A stretch of DNA of 64,000 nucleotides from an uncultured Chlorobiota bacterium (lineage in GTDB: Bacteria > Bacteroidota > Ignavibacteria > UBA10030 > UBA6906), in NCBI GenBank assembly GCA_900696645.1, contig CAADGV010000006.1:1-64000 (forward strand). Direction: 5' to 3'. This document shows, one piece after another, positions 18,605 to 27,094 of this stretch. Under the pieces are notes generated by a model. That model did not search any database. It saw only the letters and a list, made by a program, of their open reading frames with translations, and had not been told where the DNA came from. A program made the translations under genes and the position numbers. Numbering within the stretch: the stretch's first letter is position 1; every line of letters starts with the position of its first letter.

Positions 18605-19753
18605 ATGAGAATGAATAGTTCCTTCTACATGATTCTTCTATGGCTGTTCTGGTCTGTGACATCTCTTGCACAAACCGTAATGGTCACAGTCGAGAATCCT
18701 GTCCGGACAGAACGGAAAAGTGAGACAATTTCTATTCCGTTGGAACAAATATCCTCGATGTTACAGGTATCGGATCAGGCAGCCCTGACTGTGACGGAAA
18801 AGGGAAGAACTCTTCTCTCACAAATCGTGGAAGGCGAACTGCTTTTTCAATCCGATTTTGGAAAGCGTGAACGGAAGACATTTCATATCAAACAATCTGA
18901 TGCCGTGAAGGAAACGCCCCAATCACTCGTTGACGGCAGATTGGTATTGCCGCGGGAAGATTATGCCTGGGAGAATGATCGCATCGCATTCCGCATGTAC
19001 GGTCCGCCTCTGGCGAATGATGTCAACAACGGTATTGATGTGTGGACGAAGCGAGTCAGGCATCTGATTGTGCAGAAGTGGTACAAAGAAAGTGAGGGTG
19101 CTCCGCCGGGGAAGGACACGTATCATGAGGATAGGGGTGAGGGGGCGGATTTCTTTGCTGTTGGCAGAACACTTGGCGGTGGAAGTTCCGGAATCTGGTA
19201 TAGCGGCAAGCTGTACCAGCCGGGTGTTTTCACGTCACAGCGAACTATCGCGAACGGGCCAATTCGTGTTGTCTTCGAACTGACCTACGACGGGTGGGAT
19301 GTTGACGGCAGAAGATTCAGGGAAGTAAAACGCATCTCTCTGGATGCGGGCCACAATCTGAACCGGATTCAAGTCTCACTGATAGGAGCTGATCCGGGCG
19401 ATTCACTCCTTGTTGCAAGCGGGGTTGTCAAACGTGCAAACACTACCGCGGCACACGACACAAAAAACTCCTGGCTGAGTTTGTGGGGGCTGACGACCAA
19501 GGATTCTGTGAACGGATACTTGGGAACAGGAATTGTCGTTCCTCATTCTGATTTCGCAGGATTCGTCGAGGATGACAACCACTACCTTGCGCTTGGCCGG
19601 ATGTCAGGGAAAGGAACCTTTGTTTACTATTCCGGCGCAGGGTGGACTCGCAGTGGCGACTTCGCCAACGAAAAGGCGTGGAAAAGCTATCTTCATTCAT
19701 TTGCTCAGAGAATCCGCGCTCCTTTGAAAGTATCCGTTGCACTAAAGAAATAA
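18605..19753 (+). CDS. DUF4861 family secreted protein
   Basis: Secreted or periplasmic protein with a signal peptide ending in SLAQ (about residue 23). The body matches what I recall of DUF4861, a family found in pectin and uronate loci of Bacteroidota: REDYAWENDRIAFRMYGPP, NNGIDVWTKR and YDGWDVDGRRF are conserved-looking stretches. Its reaction is not known to me. It is the only exported product in the cytoplasmic half of the locus and starts 18 bases after the LarA homologue. Because the locus lacks an evident unsaturated galacturonidase, an enzymatic role on lyase products is possible but untested. Confidence 0.75.
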   Translation: MRMNSSFYMILLWLFWSVTSLAQTVMVTVENPVRTERKSETISIPLEQISSMLQVSDQAALTVTEKGRTLLSQIVEGELLFQSDFGKRERKTFHIKQSDAVKETPQSLVDGRLVLPREDYAWENDRIAFRMYGPPLANDVNNGIDVWTKRVRHLIVQKWYKESEGAPPGKDTYHEDRGEGADFFAVGRTLGGGSSGIWYSGKLYQPGVFTSQRTIANGPIRVVFELTYDGWDVDGRRFREVKRISLDAGHNLNRIQVSLIGADPGDSLLVASGVVKRANTTAAHDTKNSWLSLWGLTTKDSVNGYLGTGIVVPHSDFAGFVEDDNHYLALGRMSGKGTFVYYSGAGWTRSGDFANEKAWKSYLHSFAQRIRAPLKVSVALKK

Positions 19754-19794
19754 CACAGAACCATCATACATCAACATACGTAAGAGAGTTATCA

Positions 19795-20877
19795 ATGAGT
19801 ACAGGTCTATCAATCCGATCGGATGCGGCGCTGGATTTTGTTTCGCTTGGCGCTTTGGTCCACAGGCTTGATCCAGGTATCATCCCATTTCGCAAAGCGA
19901 CAGAGTGCCACATTCACGTAAGCGGCGGCGAATTCAATGTTGCCGCAAATCTTGCCGATTGCTTCGGTTTGAACACCGGCATCGCCTCGGCAATGGTGGA
20001 TTATCCGATTGGTGATCTCATAGCAGAGCGAGTGCGGGCAATGGGTGTAAAGCCGTTCTACAAACATTTCAAACACAATGGTGTCAACGGGCCTAATATG
20101 GCCGCCGTGTACAGCGATCGAGGTCACGGTGTCCGGCCTCCTGTCGTGTTCTATAATCGCTGCAACGAAGCGGCGGCACAGCTCAAAGTCGGAGACTTTG
20201 ATTGGAATGCGATCTTCAGCGGTGGAGTTAAATGGTTCCACAGCGGCGGCATATTTGCGGCGTTGTCGGAAACAACCGGCGAGCTTATCATTGAAGCAAT
20301 GAAGGCTGCAAAAAAGGCAGGGGCTGTCGTGAGTTTCGATCTCAATTTCCGCGAGAAGTTGTGGAATATCTGGGGCGGACAAACAAAGGCAGTTGAAGTG
20401 TTGGCTCGCATTGTCGAGAATGCCGACGTGCTTGTTGGCAACGAGGAAGATTTACAGAAGGGATTGGGTATTCCCGGTCCGGAAGTCGAAGCGAAGTCAA
20501 AGCTCGACCCCAGCACTTTCTTTGGAATGATGGATCAGGTTCTCAAAAAACATCCACAAGTGAAGATCGTTGCAACGACATTGCGTGAAGTTCACTCAAC
20601 AAATCATCACAGTTGGAGCGCCGTTGCATGGATTAACGGAAAAACATACTCTGCGCCAACGGCAGAATTGAATGTTATTGACCGCGTCGGAGGCGGCGAT
20701 GGCTTTGCAAGCGGACTCTTCTACGGTTTACTCAAAGGCAAATCGCCGGAAGAGGCTGTTCGCCTTGGCTGGGCACACGGCGCCTTGCTCACGACTTTCC
20801 CCGGCGATACAACGATGGCAACAGTGTTGCAGGTTGAAGCGTTCGCAAAAGGCGGCTCGGCTCGTATTCAACGATAG
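19795..20877 (+). CDS. PfkB-family sugar-acid kinase A (gluconate or KDG kinase)
   Basis: Ribokinase/PfkB-family kinase of 360 residues. HVSGGEFNVAANLA (about 40-53) is the N-terminal substrate motif, and DRVGGGDGFASG (about 297-308) carries the catalytic aspartate and anion hole. ATG 19795 is preferred to longer in-frame starts because those overlap the previous gene. It is followed directly by gnd. It is a clear relative of the second kinase at 22383-23468. One of the pair should phosphorylate 2-keto-3-deoxygluconate; the gnd neighbour makes gluconate a plausible substrate for this one. Confidence 0.88.
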   Translation: MSTGLSIRSDAALDFVSLGALVHRLDPGIIPFRKATECHIHVSGGEFNVAANLADCFGLNTGIASAMVDYPIGDLIAERVRAMGVKPFYKHFKHNGVNGPNMAAVYSDRGHGVRPPVVFYNRCNEAAAQLKVGDFDWNAIFSGGVKWFHSGGIFAALSETTGELIIEAMKAAKKAGAVVSFDLNFREKLWNIWGGQTKAVEVLARIVENADVLVGNEEDLQKGLGIPGPEVEAKSKLDPSTFFGMMDQVLKKHPQVKIVATTLREVHSTNHHSWSAVAWINGKTYSAPTAELNVIDRVGGGDGFASGLFYGLLKGKSPEEAVRLGWAHGALLTTFPGDTTMATVLQVEAFAKGGSARIQR

Positions 20878-20912
20878 ATATATTTACGACATCATCACAA
20901 CGAAAAGGAACA

Positions 20913-22373
20913 ATGAGCAAAATGAAAAAGGCGGATATAGGATTAGTCGGACTCGCCGTCATGGGCGAGAACCTGGTGTTGAACATGGAAAGTCACGGTT
21001 ACACTGTTGCCGTGTTCAACCGAACAGTCGACAAAGTTGATCAGTTTGTCAACGGCAGGGCAAAGGGCAAGAACATCATAGGGACACGATCGATTCAGGA
21101 ACTTGTTCAATCCCTCGCTTCACCGCGCAAAGTGATGTTGATGGTGAAGGCGGGAAAACCTGTTGATGAATTTATCGAACTCCTTCTTCCGCACTTGGAA
21201 AAGGGTGACATCATTATTGACGGCGGGAACTCGCATTTTCCGGACTCAATCAGAAGAACAAAATATCTTGAAGAAAAAGGATTGATGTTCATCGGGACAG
21301 GAGTCTCCGGTGGTGAAGAGGGTGCATTAAATGGTCCCTCAATTATGCCCGGTGGTTCACCTGCCGCGTGGCCGCACGTGAAGCCGATCTTTCAATCCAT
21401 TGCGGCGAAAGTTGCTGATGGTACTCCCTGTTGTGATTGGGTTGGAAAGGACGGGGCGGGCCACTTCGTGAAGATGGTTCACAACGGAATTGAGTACGGC
21501 GACATGCAACTTATCTGCGAAGCGTATCAGATCATGAAAGAACTGCTCGGAATGAACGCGGACGAGATGCATAAAGTGTTCACGAAGTGGAACGAAGGAA
21601 TTCTCGACAGCTATCTCATCGAGATTACACGCGACATCCTCGCCTACAAAGACACCGATGGCTCTCCACTTGTTGACAAGATTCTTGACACTGCCGGACA
21701 AAAAGGAACTGGTAAATGGACAAGCGTCGTTTCGCTTGACCTCGGCATTCCGCTAACTCTCATCAGTGAAGCAGTTTATGGGAGGTGCCTCTCGGCCATT
21801 AAGGAAGAACGTGTTGCAGCGTCGAAGGTGCTTGCCGGACCGACAATCGCGTTCAAGGGAGATAAGGAAGCCTTCTTGAAGGATCTCGAGCTTGCTCTTT
21901 ATGCATCCAAGATTGTCTCATACGCACAGGGCTTCACGTTGCTGCGAGAAGCGGCTAAGGAGTTCGCGTGGGATCTGAATTACGGAAGCATCGCGTTGAT
22001 GTGGCGTGGCGGTTGCATTATCCGGTCTGCGTTCTTAGGCAAAATCAATGACGCATTCAACACAAATCCGACTCTTGCAAATCTTCTTCTCGATCCATTC
22101 TTCAAGATCAAAGTTGATGAGGCACAACCGGCTTGGCGGCGTGTTGTTGCTGCAGCTATAACGCACGGCGTGTGGGTTCCGGCATTCTCGACAGCGCTGA
22201 ACTATTTCGATGGCTACCGCAATGCACGTCTGCCCGCAAACTTGTTGCAAGCTCAACGTGATTATTTCGGCGCCCATCAGTACGAACGGATTGACAAGCC
22301 TCGCGGAGAGTTCTTCCACACAAATTGGACGGGACGCGGCGGCGAAACGGCGTCATCGACATACAGTATTTGA
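20913..22373 (+). CDS. gnd: 6-phosphogluconate dehydrogenase, decarboxylating
   Basis: Oxidises 6-phosphogluconate to ribulose 5-phosphate with release of CO2. The Rossmann motif GLVGLAVMGENLVLN (about residues 10-24), the substrate motif IIDGGNSHFPDS (about 108-119), TGVSGGEEGALNGPSIMPGG and the active-site K and N of HFVKMVHNGIEYGDMQ are all intact; 486 residues is the long NADP-dependent form. AAAAGGAAC precedes the start. A pentose-phosphate enzyme inside a pectin locus is unexpected and points to gluconate as a pathway intermediate. Confidence 0.97.
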   Translation: MSKMKKADIGLVGLAVMGENLVLNMESHGYTVAVFNRTVDKVDQFVNGRAKGKNIIGTRSIQELVQSLASPRKVMLMVKAGKPVDEFIELLLPHLEKGDIIIDGGNSHFPDSIRRTKYLEEKGLMFIGTGVSGGEEGALNGPSIMPGGSPAAWPHVKPIFQSIAAKVADGTPCCDWVGKDGAGHFVKMVHNGIEYGDMQLICEAYQIMKELLGMNADEMHKVFTKWNEGILDSYLIEITRDILAYKDTDGSPLVDKILDTAGQKGTGKWTSVVSLDLGIPLTLISEAVYGRCLSAIKEERVAASKVLAGPTIAFKGDKEAFLKDLELALYASKIVSYAQGFTLLREAAKEFAWDLNYGSIALMWRGGCIIRSAFLGKINDAFNTNPTLANLLLDPFFKIKVDEAQPAWRRVVAAAITHGVWVPAFSTALNYFDGYRNARLPANLLQAQRDYFGAHQYERIDKPRGEFFHTNWTGRGGETASSTYSI

Positions 22374-22382
22374 GGATAAGTC

Positions 22383-23468
22383 ATGGGATTGAAAGTCTTA
22401 ACTGCGTCGGAAACTGAATTCGATTTGCTTTCTCTCGGAGAATGCATGATTCGGCTGAGTCCCCCCGGACATCAACGGATTGAACTGACGCCCTACTTTG
22501 AAGCATACGCCGGAGGGGGAGAGTACAACGTTTCGTATGCGTTGGCACGATACGGGATGCGAACGGGTTGGATTTCGCGACTAGTGGATAATCCCCTCGG
22601 GGCGTTTATCAAGAATCACGCCCGCGCCAGCGGCATGGACTTGAGCGAAGTGATTTGGGTTCCGTATGACGGCAGTGGCAGAACCGACCGTATCGGGCTG
22701 AATTTCACGGAAGTGGGCATGGGCGTGCGCGCAAGCGTAACACTGTATGATCGCGGTCATACTGCGGTGGCTCACATGAAGCCGGGCGAAGTGGATTGGA
22801 CCAGAATCTTCAACAAGCGAACGACACGATGGTTTCATACCGGAGGTATCTTTGCAGCACTCAGCGACAATTGTGCGGAGGTGACGCGCGAAGCCATGCA
22901 AGCTGCCCACACCGCCGGGGCAATCGTCAGCTATGATCTCAACTTTCGCAGCAAGTTGTGGTCGAGCAAGAAGGCAATTGAGGTAACGAAGAACCTCGTG
23001 CCGTACATTGACGTTTTGATCGGAAATGAAGAGGATTTTCAGAAAGTTCTCGGTTTTGAGGTGGAAGGAGCCGACGAACATCTCAAGAGCCTTCCCATTG
23101 AAGGGTATAAAAGGATGGTGGAGAAAGTTGTCAAGACGTATCCCAACATTCATGCTGTCGGAACAACTCTGCGTGAAGTGGTGAGCGGCCTTGTCAACAA
23201 CTGGTCGGCTATCATGTATTATGACGGCAACTTCTATGAGTCTCGTCGCTACGAGAAGCTGGAAGTAGAGGACAGAGTTGGCGGGGGCGACGGATTCTGC
23301 AGCGGATTTGTGTACGGGTTGCTGCACGGAATGTCTCCTCAAGAGTGTGTCGAGATGGGAGCTGCTCATGGGGCGCTTCTGCAAAGCACACGCGGTGACA
23401 CGAGTATGGTGACAATGGAAGAAGTAAAACACATCATGGGCGGCGGCAGTGCAAGAATCAAACGTTAA
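22383..23468 (+). CDS. kdgK: PfkB-family sugar-acid kinase B (probable KDG kinase)
   Basis: Second PfkB kinase of the locus, 361 residues, with YAGGGEYNVSYALARYG (about 41-57) and DRVGGGDGFCSG (about 298-309). It is immediately followed by KDPG aldolase (5 bases), so phosphorylation of 2-keto-3-deoxygluconate to KDPG is the best-supported role. Similar length and shared blocks with kinase A (GGIFAALS, VSFDLNFR/VSYDLNFR, IGNEEDFQK, GSARIKR) show that the two arose by duplication. Which paralogue takes which acid cannot be decided from sequence. Confidence 0.88.
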   Translation: MGLKVLTASETEFDLLSLGECMIRLSPPGHQRIELTPYFEAYAGGGEYNVSYALARYGMRTGWISRLVDNPLGAFIKNHARASGMDLSEVIWVPYDGSGRTDRIGLNFTEVGMGVRASVTLYDRGHTAVAHMKPGEVDWTRIFNKRTTRWFHTGGIFAALSDNCAEVTREAMQAAHTAGAIVSYDLNFRSKLWSSKKAIEVTKNLVPYIDVLIGNEEDFQKVLGFEVEGADEHLKSLPIEGYKRMVEKVVKTYPNIHAVGTTLREVVSGLVNNWSAIMYYDGNFYESRRYEKLEVEDRVGGGDGFCSGFVYGLLHGMSPQECVEMGAAHGALLQSTRGDTSMVTMEEVKHIMGGGSARIKR

Positions 23469-23473
23469 AGAAT

Positions 23474-24124
23474 ATGACACGATCTGAAACGGTGTCCTAT
23501 ATTTGCTCGACAGGCGTTGTAGCCGTCATCAGAATGACCGATGAGCAACGGCTCACAAAGGTTGTCGAAGCGATTGCGGCAGGTGGTGTGAAGTGCATTG
23601 AGATCACAATGACGGTTCCCGGTGCCGTTGAACTCATCGGCAGACTTGTTCGTGAGATGCCTCCGGACATAGTTGTCGGCGCCGGAACGGTCACGGATGC
23701 CGAAACGGCAAAGGCCGTTATCGATGCCGGCGCAACATTCGTTGTGGGTCCCATTCTCAATCTTGAGGTGATACGTACATGCAAGTCTGCTGATGTTGCT
23801 TGTATGCCCGGATGCTATTCGCCGACGGAGATTCTCGCAGGATGGAACGCCGGGGCTGATATTATAAAAGTTTTTCCGGCGACAAGCCTCGGACCCAAGT
23901 TCTTAAAGGATATTGCGGGGCCGTTTCCTCACATTAAACTCATGCCAACGGGTGGCGTGAGCATCGAGAACGTGGGAGAGTGGGTTGCCGCAGGCGCAGT
24001 GGCTGTCGGAATCGGGAGCGATTTGCTGGACAAGAAGGCAATTCAGGAAGGTCGCTATGATGTCTTGACGATCCGCGCAGCCCTACTAATGAGAAATTTC
24101 AAAGAAGCAGTCGCAGCGAAGTAG
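23474..24124 (+). CDS. eda: 2-keto-3-deoxy-6-phosphogluconate aldolase
   Basis: Class I aldolase splitting KDPG to pyruvate and glyceraldehyde 3-phosphate, the final step of the KDG branch. GVVAVIRMTD holds the N-terminal strand, IEITMTVPGA the catalytic glutamate region, and GADIIKVFPA (about 130-139) the Schiff-base lysine. Length of 216 is normal. It is the last + strand gene of the locus; a - strand tRNA terminator lies about 85 bases downstream and no strong + strand terminator was found. Confidence 0.96.
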   Translation: MTRSETVSYICSTGVVAVIRMTDEQRLTKVVEAIAAGGVKCIEITMTVPGAVELIGRLVREMPPDIVVGAGTVTDAETAKAVIDAGATFVVGPILNLEVIRTCKSADVACMPGCYSPTEILAGWNAGADIIKVFPATSLGPKFLKDIAGPFPHIKLMPTGGVSIENVGEWVAAGAVAVGIGSDLLDKKAIQEGRYDVLTIRAALLMRNFKEAVAAK

Positions 24125-24208
24125 CCAAAGACAAAGTGCATGCCTTTTTTGGGAAACTTCTGATGGTGAACGGCAGGTGGTTAACGTGTATCAATACATG
24201 TAGAAAAC

Positions 24209-24236
24209 GAAAAAGGCACCTGAATTTCAGATGCCT
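24209..24236 (-). terminator. Rho-independent terminator of the initiator tRNA
   Basis: Read on the - strand, AGGCATCTG, a 5-base loop, CAGGTGCCT and a run of T form a nine-pair stem (one T-G pair) followed by TTTTTCG. It lies 17 bases past the 3' end of the tRNA and ends that transcript. The + strand side lacks a T run, so it is unlikely to terminate eda. Confidence 0.8.
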
Positions 24237-24252
24237 TCTCGCAGTGTCCTAG

Positions 24253-24325
<73 letters not shown>

Positions 24326-24340
24326 ATCATTATGTGTAAC

Positions 24341-24369
24341 AATATACGAACCTTCGGCTCTTGAGTCAA
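24341..24369 (-). promoter_or_regulatory. Sigma-70 type promoter of the initiator tRNA
   Basis: On the - strand TTGACT (24364-24369) and TATATT (24341-24346) are separated by exactly 17 bases, about 16 bases upstream of the tRNA 5' end. It begins just after the stop of the polymerase-like gene on the same strand. Confidence 0.8.
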
Positions 24370-24383
24370 GTTGCGGTTGCGGC

Positions 24384-26672
24384 TTATTCCACGTACTGTG
24401 ATAGAAGAAACGGGGTAGAGACAGACTTTCTCCGTTTTTTAATCTTCATTCCAAAACCTTGTTTGAGCGTCTTTTCATCGTATCCCAGCGGCAACAAAAG
24501 CGTTTCAACGGACTTGAACACCATCTCAATATACTTCTCAATGTCATAGCCGTCATCAAAGGAGTAGAATGTCAGCGGCCTTGCTTTCTCCGGTTTCTTC
24601 TTACCGGTCGAGTCCAGCAAGACATACTCAATCGATTCTCCGGGCTGCAGCTTCATTCCTGCTTCATCGAGCGCTTTTGCGACTTCCGCATTTGCGCTTC
24701 GATTTTTGTACTCGGACGCTTCTTGCGAGATATGCCGCCGGATGACCAGTTCCATCGGATCAGCTTTTCCTGACCGAAGCAGCTCGACATATTCTTTCGC
24801 TTTTGCGAGTGCAGCTGATGCAAGGGTCTTGACTTCAGCAATAGTCTCAGCTTCACCGAGAATCTCCAACATCTCTCCCTGCATGCGTTTGATAAGCTTT
24901 GGCGTATCGCGTCGTCTGACTTCAATCCCGCGGACCTTAATCTCCTTGCTCGTATAAAATCCAACATACCGGTTCGCCGTTGGTATGTTTGGATCCATCT
25001 TTGAGGAAGGGAACAGTATCCAGTTGTAAATTCCCTCAAGTGAAATTTCTATCTTTGTTTGTGAACTCACTTCTTCGCAGAGAGCTTCGTAGTCGGCTTC
25101 TGATGCACCCTCTTTTTTGAGCCACATGCAATCAACGATTGCGTGAAGGAACTTGTATCCGCGAGATTCGGCAATTTCCTTTGCCGTCAGGATGGCGTCG
25201 CGTGAGAACGCATTCACGGATTCATGCGCCTCGATTTTGCCGAAACGGGCGTTCTTGTATCCCAAATAGCCGAAGCAGGTGACGAGCATCCACTTGAGCG
25301 CATTCTGCCGGCGATCGTAGATGTGCCATGTTGCATCTCCCGACTTCTTCAATCTCTTTTTTTCTTTCTTGTAGAAGGATCGCTTTGCAACAATTGGACG
25401 CAGGGTTTCCGGGACGATACCTTTTCGTTTTGTACAGATGGTGTATTTCAACTCAGGCACGGCTTCGTTGTTGCAGCATCTGCAATTCACCGTTTCGGGC
25501 GAGACGTTGTGTTGGACCATGATAGTAGGATACATCGAAACAAAATCCAGCTCGCCAATCTGCTCGTGATAACCCATAATGGGCTGAAAGATGAGTCCGC
25601 CGCGGTCGGCAAGAAGCAGCGTCGCAGCCGATTTGAATTCCTCCGGCTCACGCTTCTTTGCAGGAATCAAATAGTTGTTCCGGTATGCCCACGAGAGTTG
25701 CATTGACGAAAGCGCCGTACCGATGGTCGAGCGGGATTGGTGCTGAACGGGAAGCTGCGTGAGGCGGGCAATCTCCACAACGCCGTCGAGACTCGCTTCG
25801 CCCATCATGAATGAGTTTTCGGTATCGAGGTGCCAGCGCCCTGCAAGCTCGAATGCGCCGTCCTTGTGCACAATCTTTCCGTACACAAAATAGCTCGACT
25901 CCTTCGTTGTGAAGTAACCGGCCCGTTGGTCACGATTGAGGAGAAGGGGAATCTTCAGTTCAGCAGAAAGCTTTACCAACAGCGGAAGCAGAATGGCATC
26001 ACCGTATTCCGTCAGCACAATATCTGGGTCGCAGCGTTTCAGGTGAGAGTTTACGGCGTGCAGAATTTCGGCGGGCTGGTCGTTTTCGAGACTGTATGTT
26101 TCTCCCTCGTAGCTGATTTCAATCTGATATGATTTTCGGAATTTGGGAGAAACGAAATCGGGCCTGTTCATCAGCTTCATTGTTGAAAGGGGAGGCATCG
26201 AATACTCAGAGGCGTCGTATGTGTCGTGCAGCTGCCATTCTGTCAACATCCCGCTCTCGTTGATGCTGTATTCGCCGAACGCAAGAGGGAAGAGTCCCGT
26301 TTCATACAGGTAGATTTGTTGTGTCTGAATATCCGAGTTAAAGAAGACGTAGTGGGGAAAATGCCGTTCGAGCCGCTGCACTACCTGTTTGAAGCGAAGC
26401 GTGTCGTGAACGTTGATGCGAAGAACATTCCATTCTTCGTTGGAATACAATTCCCGTCGCATCACCCGGTCGAGCGTTATCTTGAAGGGAAATGATTTGA
26501 CGAGAGCCGCAACCCGTCGTTCTTCTTCAGGGGAAATATGCATGAAGAACGACGGAACAAAGGGCGTGAATGCCCGATGCTTCACGCCCTCCTTGTCAAT
26601 CAACCAAATAGTAATGCCATCGGAGGAAGGATAGATGTCAAACAGCCAGCCGGTGATGATGGAAGGTGACAC
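24384..26672 (-). CDS. B-family DNA polymerase homologue with altered catalytic motifs
   Basis: Protein of 762 residues with the PolB architecture: N-terminal domain, exonuclease-like domain (about 170-330) and polymerase domain (about 350-740). Motif A LDFVSMYP (375-382) keeps its aspartate. Motif B reads KWMLVTCFGYLGY from K460, with V where Asn is usual. Motif C is HAIVDCMW (510-517), keeping the first aspartate but having Met instead of the second of DTD. In the exonuclease domain QIEIS (183-187) replaces DIET, and TEYGDAILLP (221-230) replaces the ExoII Asn and Asp. Cys397, 399, 400 and 413 may bind zinc. GTG start. It is the last gene of a four-gene cassette. Proofreading is very probably lost; polymerase activity is uncertain. 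Archaeal-type inactivated PolB groups are the nearest parallel I recall. Confidence 0.9.
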   Translation of the reverse strand: MSPSIITGWLFDIYPSSDGITIWLIDKEGVKHRAFTPFVPSFFMHISPEEERRVAALVKSFPFKITLDRVMRRELYSNEEWNVLRINVHDTLRFKQVVQRLERHFPHYVFFNSDIQTQQIYLYETGLFPLAFGEYSINESGMLTEWQLHDTYDASEYSMPPLSTMKLMNRPDFVSPKFRKSYQIEISYEGETYSLENDQPAEILHAVNSHLKRCDPDIVLTEYGDAILLPLLVKLSAELKIPLLLNRDQRAGYFTTKESSYFVYGKIVHKDGAFELAGRWHLDTENSFMMGEASLDGVVEIARLTQLPVQHQSRSTIGTALSSMQLSWAYRNNYLIPAKKREPEEFKSAATLLLADRGGLIFQPIMGYHEQIGELDFVSMYPTIMVQHNVSPETVNCRCCNNEAVPELKYTICTKRKGIVPETLRPIVAKRSFYKKEKKRLKKSGDATWHIYDRRQNALKWMLVTCFGYLGYKNARFGKIEAHESVNAFSRDAILTAKEIAESRGYKFLHAIVDCMWLKKEGASEADYEALCEEVSSQTKIEISLEGIYNWILFPSSKMDPNIPTANRYVGFYTSKEIKVRGIEVRRRDTPKLIKRMQGEMLEILGEAETIAEVKTLASAALAKAKEYVELLRSGKADPMELVIRRHISQEASEYKNRSANAEVAKALDEAGMKLQPGESIEYVLLDSTGKKKPEKARPLTFYSFDDGYDIEKYIEMVFKSVETLLLPLGYDEKTLKQGFGMKIKKRRKSVSTPFLLSQYVE

Positions 26673-26705
26673 ACGTTCTCCCCAGCGCCCGAAAACGCAT
26701 TTCGG

Positions 26706-26990
26706 TTATGCTGCATCGTGATAGTTTTGTTTGCCGGCCTGTTCAAGCCTCTCGACGCGCTTTTTGAGATTACCGATCACCCTCTGCTGCGATACCAACA
26801 TTGCCATCGCAATGCTTTCAAACGGAATCGGGCGGGCGGCGTAGGCGCAACTCGCAAGCTGCAGACGCGCTGCTCGGAACAATTCGTCAAGCGCTTCCTG
26901 GTCTTCCTGCCGCAACCCGCGGCGGAATTTCGTCCAGCTTTCCATCTCCTGCTGGATCACCATCGTAAATGTCGGTACGGTTCTGCCCAT
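26706..26990 (-). CDS. Small protein of the PolB cassette, unknown function
   Basis: Not recognised. It has 94 residues, mostly helical in character, with a likely C-terminal coiled coil (VIGNLKKRVERLEQAGKQ, about 70-87) and no cysteine cluster or membrane segment. It lies between the RecA-like gene and the polymerase-like gene, 33 bases before the latter, in the same direction. A role as a linker or accessory subunit for the polymerase homologue is inferred from position only. Confidence 0.65.
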   Translation of the reverse strand: MGRTVPTFTMVIQQEMESWTKFRRGLRQEDQEALDELFRAARLQLASCAYAARPIPFESIAMAMLVSQQRVIGNLKKRVERLEQAGKQNYHDAA

Positions 26991-27008
26991 GATTTACCCC
27001 TCGGATAA

Positions 27009-27094
27009 ATTTTCCGCGGAGGCGCAGAGATCACGGAGGAAAATCTCCTATAGTCATCTCGGCGATCTCGGCGTCTCTGCGGTGAGACTTTTCT
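27009..27094. repeat. Dispersed imperfect palindromic repeat, copy 1
   Basis: Imperfect palindrome with arms built on TTCCGCGGAGGCGCAGAG and its counterpart CGGCGTCTCTGCGGTGAG. It shares these arms with copies at 35568, 36447 and 44636. It overlaps the 3' end of the RecA-like gene (stop at 27054), whose last residues SLTAETPRSPR are encoded by the repeat. Confidence 0.75.

Noticed and set aside
9358-24124. Local transcription regulator of the pectin locus (LacI, GntR or AraC type)
   Set aside because: None of the genes in this stretch carries a DNA-binding domain; the nearest candidate is the distant hybrid regulator at 39491-43531.
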